From assembly GCA_032718475.1 (NCBI GenBank), contig JAUCBJ010002600.1, positions 1 to 45,863 of the forward strand: a stretch of 45,863 bases of DNA, in the 5' to 3' direction. This DNA is from Nemertoderma westbladi (Eukaryota; Xenacoelomorpha; Nemertodermatida; Nemertodermatidae). How positions within the stretch are numbered: position 1 is the stretch's first letter; every line of letters starts with the position of its first letter. Below the pieces are notes generated by a model. It made no database searches and had not been told where the DNA came from. It saw only the letters and a program-made list of their open reading frames with translations. Of the stretch, positions 42,764 through 45,863 are shown piece after piece. The position numbers and the translations under genes were made by a program.

Positions 42764-43157
42764 CTGTCACACCCACCAGTTGATCCAAGTCTCTAAATTT
42801 TGACTCTTGGTCCCTATCGAAGTCCTTTGTCAGTGTTATTCGGTTTGTTGGTTTTTTGCGTCTACCATAGAAGTTAACACGTTTAGAAAGTGTTGTTTCA
42901 CTCTTCTCTGATCCTGGTAGACATAATGATGGCACAGCGGAATCTCTCAGCTGTTTTATTTTAAATGGCTTAGCAATGAAGTCGCTTTGTGAAAAATGTC
43001 TGCAACAGACACCAAAACTGTCGCAGGAAAACACCCCTGGCTTTCTCACTGCTTTAAGCCACTTGTCCCTAGTTGATGTGTCCTTGGGTATACAGTATAC
43101 CGTAGCACTAGGCCCGGCCCTCACCCCACAATTAGGTACACAACAAACACGAGGCAT
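42726..43157 (-). CDS. P-like transposase exon 1: THAP zinc finger
   Basis: ATG at 43157. The THAP domain (residues 1-85) has the C2CH ligands: CCVPNC at the N-terminus, then CCRHF, with the conserved Trp/Lys in DKWLKAVRKP and the closing AVPSLCLPG. It binds the element ends. The coding part probably stops at the donor G|GTGGGT near 42763, and the remaining codons would be intron. Possible acceptors for the next exon lie near 42341 (ctcattttgcag). Confidence 0.82.
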   Translation of the reverse strand: MPRVCCVPNCGVRAGPSATVYCIPKDTSTRDKWLKAVRKPGVFSCDSFGVCCRHFSQSDFIAKPFKIKQLRDSAVPSLCLPGSEKSETTLSKRVNFYGRRKKPTNRITLTKDFDRDQESKFRDLDQLVGVTVTYKKYFSTYFK

Positions 43158-43415
43158 TCGTTATTAATTTATATACTGTACTGTAGGTAGGACAAGGTGT
43201 GTTTTAACCTTAGCTATAGAGGTGTGGTATACAGTACTGTATGTTCTAATCCGATTTCGCACTGACGTGTCGTTTAACCATGTGAAATTGTATTGTACAA
43301 CCAAGGCCTTCTAGAACTACAGTAATGCGTTCTATCACAGTTACTATGGAATTACTTAGCCAAGTAGTGTTGACGATATAGCGATTTAGATAGTGATGCA
43401 CGCAACAATTTAATC

Positions 43416-43563
43416 TCTGTTGCCATGGCAACGAGATTGATGACCACCAATTTTTTTTCCAAAATTTTTATTCATGCATCGAGTACAATAGATTAAAGCA
43501 ATAAAAAGAATGACTCGTGAAATCGGACATCTATCTGGTTCCGTGTATATTTAGTATTCCATG
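43416..43563. repeat. Right terminal inverted repeat, 148 bp
   Basis: Partner of 39734-39881, with the palindrome gttgccatggcaac at 43419-43432. Confidence 0.92.
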
Positions 43564-43570
43564 AATGACC
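43563..43570. repeat. Target-site duplication gaatgacc (right)
   Basis: Identical to 39726-39733. Confidence 0.75.
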
Positions 43571-43661
43571 TTATTTCTACTGTCTGAACTTGCTCACCTA
43601 CTATTAGTAGCAGTAAATTAACATAGAACAGATGTATCTTTATTCCTCTAATCAATTTTAG

Positions 43662-44321
43662 ATTGTGAATATGATGGATGGTGGCCTTTGAGCAGAGCTT
43701 CTGGTGGAAAGAATGCACTACCAAATCTCCATGGAGTAATTGGTGGAACCTTAAGATATGGACCTGGACCTGGCGGTGTAGAAAACCAAGCGATAGACTT
43801 CACTAACGGTTACATATCAATCGCACATGATCCAACTGAGCTAACTTCTGAGTCTCTTACTCTGGCAGCCTTTATCAATACGGCTGGAGTTGGTCCAATA
43901 TTTGAGTTTGATGATGATGCAACAGCAAACATTGGATCATTGTTCTGGGTGTGGAACACCCCTGATTCACTGACATATAATCCATTGGTCGCTGGGGTTC
44001 CTGAAAAAGTATTACCTAACGCCATCACACTCAATGAATGGTATTTGGTTGCTGCTGGTGTGAGTGCTACTAATAAACAAACATTCCTCTACAGTCGAAG
44101 AGTTGGTAGTCCAGATCACAAAAGGATAGAGTTTGAAACTCCAAATACACAGAGAGCTCCATTGGATGGCACGCTGAACCTGTATCTGGGACAACGTATT
44201 AACAATGGTATGGAAACATTTCCAGGCTACATTGCCCATGCTCGATATTACAGTTGCTTTCTCTCAGGAAAAGAGCTGAATGCAATTTATGATGACCTAT
44301 TAAGTTACCAAGCTGATAATG
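43662..44321 (+). CDS. LamG-like domain exon 3
   Basis: 660 nt (220 codons). Acceptor ctaatcaattttag ends at 43661; donor G|GTTAGT is at 44321/44322; phase 1-1. The domain starts CEYDGWWPLSRASGGKNAL, then LPNLHGVIGGTLRYGPGPGG, GYISIAHDPTELTSESLTLA, VGPIFEFDDD, SATNKQTFLYSRRVGSPDHK and GYIAHARYYSCFLSGKEL. The N-terminal Cys, Trp pair and C-terminal Cys are conserved with exon 2, suggesting a domain disulfide. The frame is undamaged. It lies directly beside the P-like transposon. Confidence 0.88.
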
Positions 44322-44754
44322 GTTAGTTTGAATTATATCTTACACTAGCTGGCAATACCCGATGCAGGTTACCCGGTATTTCCCGCCGGACCGGCACCGG
44401 TTCCACCAAAACCGGCAATAATCGGTACCGGTACCGATTATATCCGCCCGTTTTGGAGAAGTTCGATCACAACAGATAGACAGATTTAACTTTAATAGGT
44501 ATAAATTATATCTTGAATTATTCATTAAAGTTAGATAAGTCATAATATAACAATTGACAAAAATTAAACACTTTTTTACATAACTATCTTAATTATGTTA
44601 ATAATAATTTTTTGTTTCCGAACTGTTGGGAGTATGTTTATATATTTAGTATTATATCCATTATATTATATATAATTTAAGAAACCGAAATATCACAAAA
44701 AACAAAAAAAATATTCATTCTTTAATTGACTTCATTCTAATCTTTAATATAGTG
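44322..44754. other. Intron with CCGGTACCGG palindromes
   Basis: A 22-bp perfect palindrome, taatcggtaccggtaccgat plus ta, lies at 44419-44440 within a stretch rich in ccgg motifs (44365-44440). The rest is AT-rich. No exon was recognised. Confidence 0.5.
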
Positions 44755-45333
44755 GCTAGACAATGCTGTAAAGGATGCTTATACAGTAGAAGTTCAAAAC
44801 CGCTTTGAAGCACTTCAGTCAATGGATGAAGACCAATCCACCGATTCAATATACCAGAATATAATAACAGCCCACAAGGAATCAGCTAAGAGGCATATCC
44901 CCCAGAAACCTAAACGAAAACAGTATGTGCCATGGCAAAACTCTGAGGTTACTTGTAAGAGAGAAGATCTTAAGATAGCCTACAAAGTTAAAACCGAACA
45001 ACCAACAACCGAAAACATTAACAAGGTTGAGAAAGCTAAGGACGATCTTAAATTGGCCTACAACATCAGCCAGGAAAAGTACATACAGGATAAAACTGAA
45101 GCAATTACAACTGCTCACATACAGCAACAATCAAGACTTACCTGGCAAACTGTAAATGAGGTATCTGGTCGGAAAAGTTGTGCAAAGGGGCGCCTCAAAG
45201 CCGATAGTCCTGAAGAACGTGTTGGGAAGTGGAAAAATCACTTCAGCAACTTGCTTGGGCAGCCACCAAACATCGAGATGATAATTGATGTTAACGACAT
45301 ACTGACTAACAGGGGGTTGGTATGTATATATTA
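44755..45333 (+). pseudogene. LINE fragment: EN-RT linker
   Basis: The frame 44822-45333 and its open upstream codons encode the charged linker between endonuclease and RT of a non-LTR element: RHIPQKPKRKQYVPW, SRLTWQTVNEVSGRKS, SPEERVGKWKNHFSNLLGQP. It aligns in kind with LINE copy 2 (INLLTGRKSQ ... ADRLNGWKAHFEKLL) but is a different, diverged family. It is truncated before RT and ends at a stop near 45333. Confidence 0.75.
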
Positions 45334-45594
45334 AATTAAATTAAAGGAAGAACAGGAGTCTTACACCCCCAATAAAAAATATAGAATCAGGACATTTAGC
45401 CCATAATATTTCTCGACCCCTAGGGTCATCGAAAGAACAACAAAACAAACACAAACCAAACAAATATAAATACATGCTAAACATACAGGTATGTGTCGCA
45501 ACCCTAACCCTAAGCCTACCCGCCATACACTAAATGATACCGTTAATAAACTGCACAATAGCTAAGCCTATATTCTATAAGAAAATATATGACA
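45334..45594. other. Non-coding stretch
   Basis: A short ccctaaccctaagccta telomere-like run occurs near 45503-45520. No gene was recognised. Confidence 0.4.
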
Positions 45595-45863
45595 ATTTTG
45601 TCGCCGTGAATTTTGTCTACCATAGGCCTATAGGGTTCCTGTGTTCTGTGGTCTGACTTCTGTTTTGGGCTAGGTGGTAACAGAGTTGATGGTGCGATTA
45701 TTTTAGGTCATTGGTGCATTATAGATAGGCTTGGCTAATTCCCTGTCCAGCTGACGAGGTGTCGAGGATTAGCGCGTACTGGTCCAAGACACCGAAACGC
45801 AACCATATTTTTCACAAATTAATTATTTTTGCCTCAGTCATACCCCTTTCACGGCGACAAAAT
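45595..45863. mobile_element. MITE-like inverted repeat at window end
   Basis: attttgtcgccgtgaa (45595-45610) is the exact reverse complement of ttcacggcgacaaaat (45848-45863). The 269-bp interior has no coding frame. A small non-autonomous DNA element is likely, but the right border coincides with the window edge, so its duplication cannot be checked. Confidence 0.5.

Larger units (their letters stand above)
39734..43563 (-). mobile_element. P-element/THAP9-like DNA transposon (3.8 kb)
   Basis: Bounded by 148-bp terminal inverted repeats (39734-39881 and 43416-43563) with one mismatch seen (catcg versus caatg). The ends start CATGGAATAC, comparable with the CATG start of Drosophila P ends. 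A transposase gene fills the interior on the - strand: THAP DNA-binding exon, RNase H-like catalytic region and C-terminal part. The near-identical repeats suggest a fairly recent insertion, but the transposase frame has at least one break. Confidence 0.88.

Noticed and set aside
45503-45520. Telomere repeat (ccctaa)n
   Set aside because: Only two units; interstitial chance occurrence.

Overview
The window is eukaryotic (metazoan) genomic DNA, most likely from a marine invertebrate. It has spliced exons, non-LTR, LTR, Penelope-like and P-like transposable elements, long TTAC-type microsatellites and AT-rich introns. No bacterial operon, rRNA, tRNA or CRISPR array was recognised. The phylum cannot be fixed from this sequence alone.

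Host gene. The only host-like coding DNA is three exons on the + strand (4903-5610, 6955-7611, 43662-44321). Each encodes one complete laminin-G/concanavalin-A-like domain. Each is bounded by good AG/GT splice signals and is symmetric phase 1-1, so they look like serially duplicated, shuffle-compatible exons of one large secreted or surface protein gene. Introns are about 1.3 kb and about 36 kb. The 36-kb intron holds nearly all the mobile elements.

Mobile elements, left to right: (1) the end of an old LTR (1-709), related to the large element below but in opposite orientation; (2) a LINE 3' fragment (about 1738-2400) and a short reverse LINE fragment (about 5878-5975); (3) an intact-ended 12.5-kb BEL/Pao-related LTR element (7945-20466, coding on the - strand) with nearly identical 1176-bp LTRs and the 5-bp target duplication ACACC. 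It has Gag and protease but has lost reverse transcriptase, RNase H and integrase, and carries an unrecognised accessory coding region in the env position; (4) TTAC microsatellites; (5) a TTAA-flanked MITE (22817-23979); (6) LINE copy 2 (about 24400-26258); (7) a Penelope-like element (about 27925-29760, - strand); (8) a 155-bp near-perfect palindrome (30362-30516); (9) a decayed second Gag-protease LTR element (about 30930-34761, + strand) with a polypurine tract and 3' LTR; (10) a palindromic MITE with a full-length LINE inserted at its end (LINE copy 3, 35335-38882, - strand); (11) a complete P-element/THAP9-like DNA transposon (39734-43563) with 148-bp terminal inverted repeats; (12) a LINE EN-RT linker fragment (about 44755-45333) and a MITE-like inverted repeat ending exactly at the right edge.

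The most notable item is the large LTR element. Its LTRs indicate a recent insertion, yet it lacks pol and has a nonsense codon within Gag. This implies mobilisation in trans, in the manner of TR-GAG or LARD elements, with an extra protein-like region whose function is unknown.
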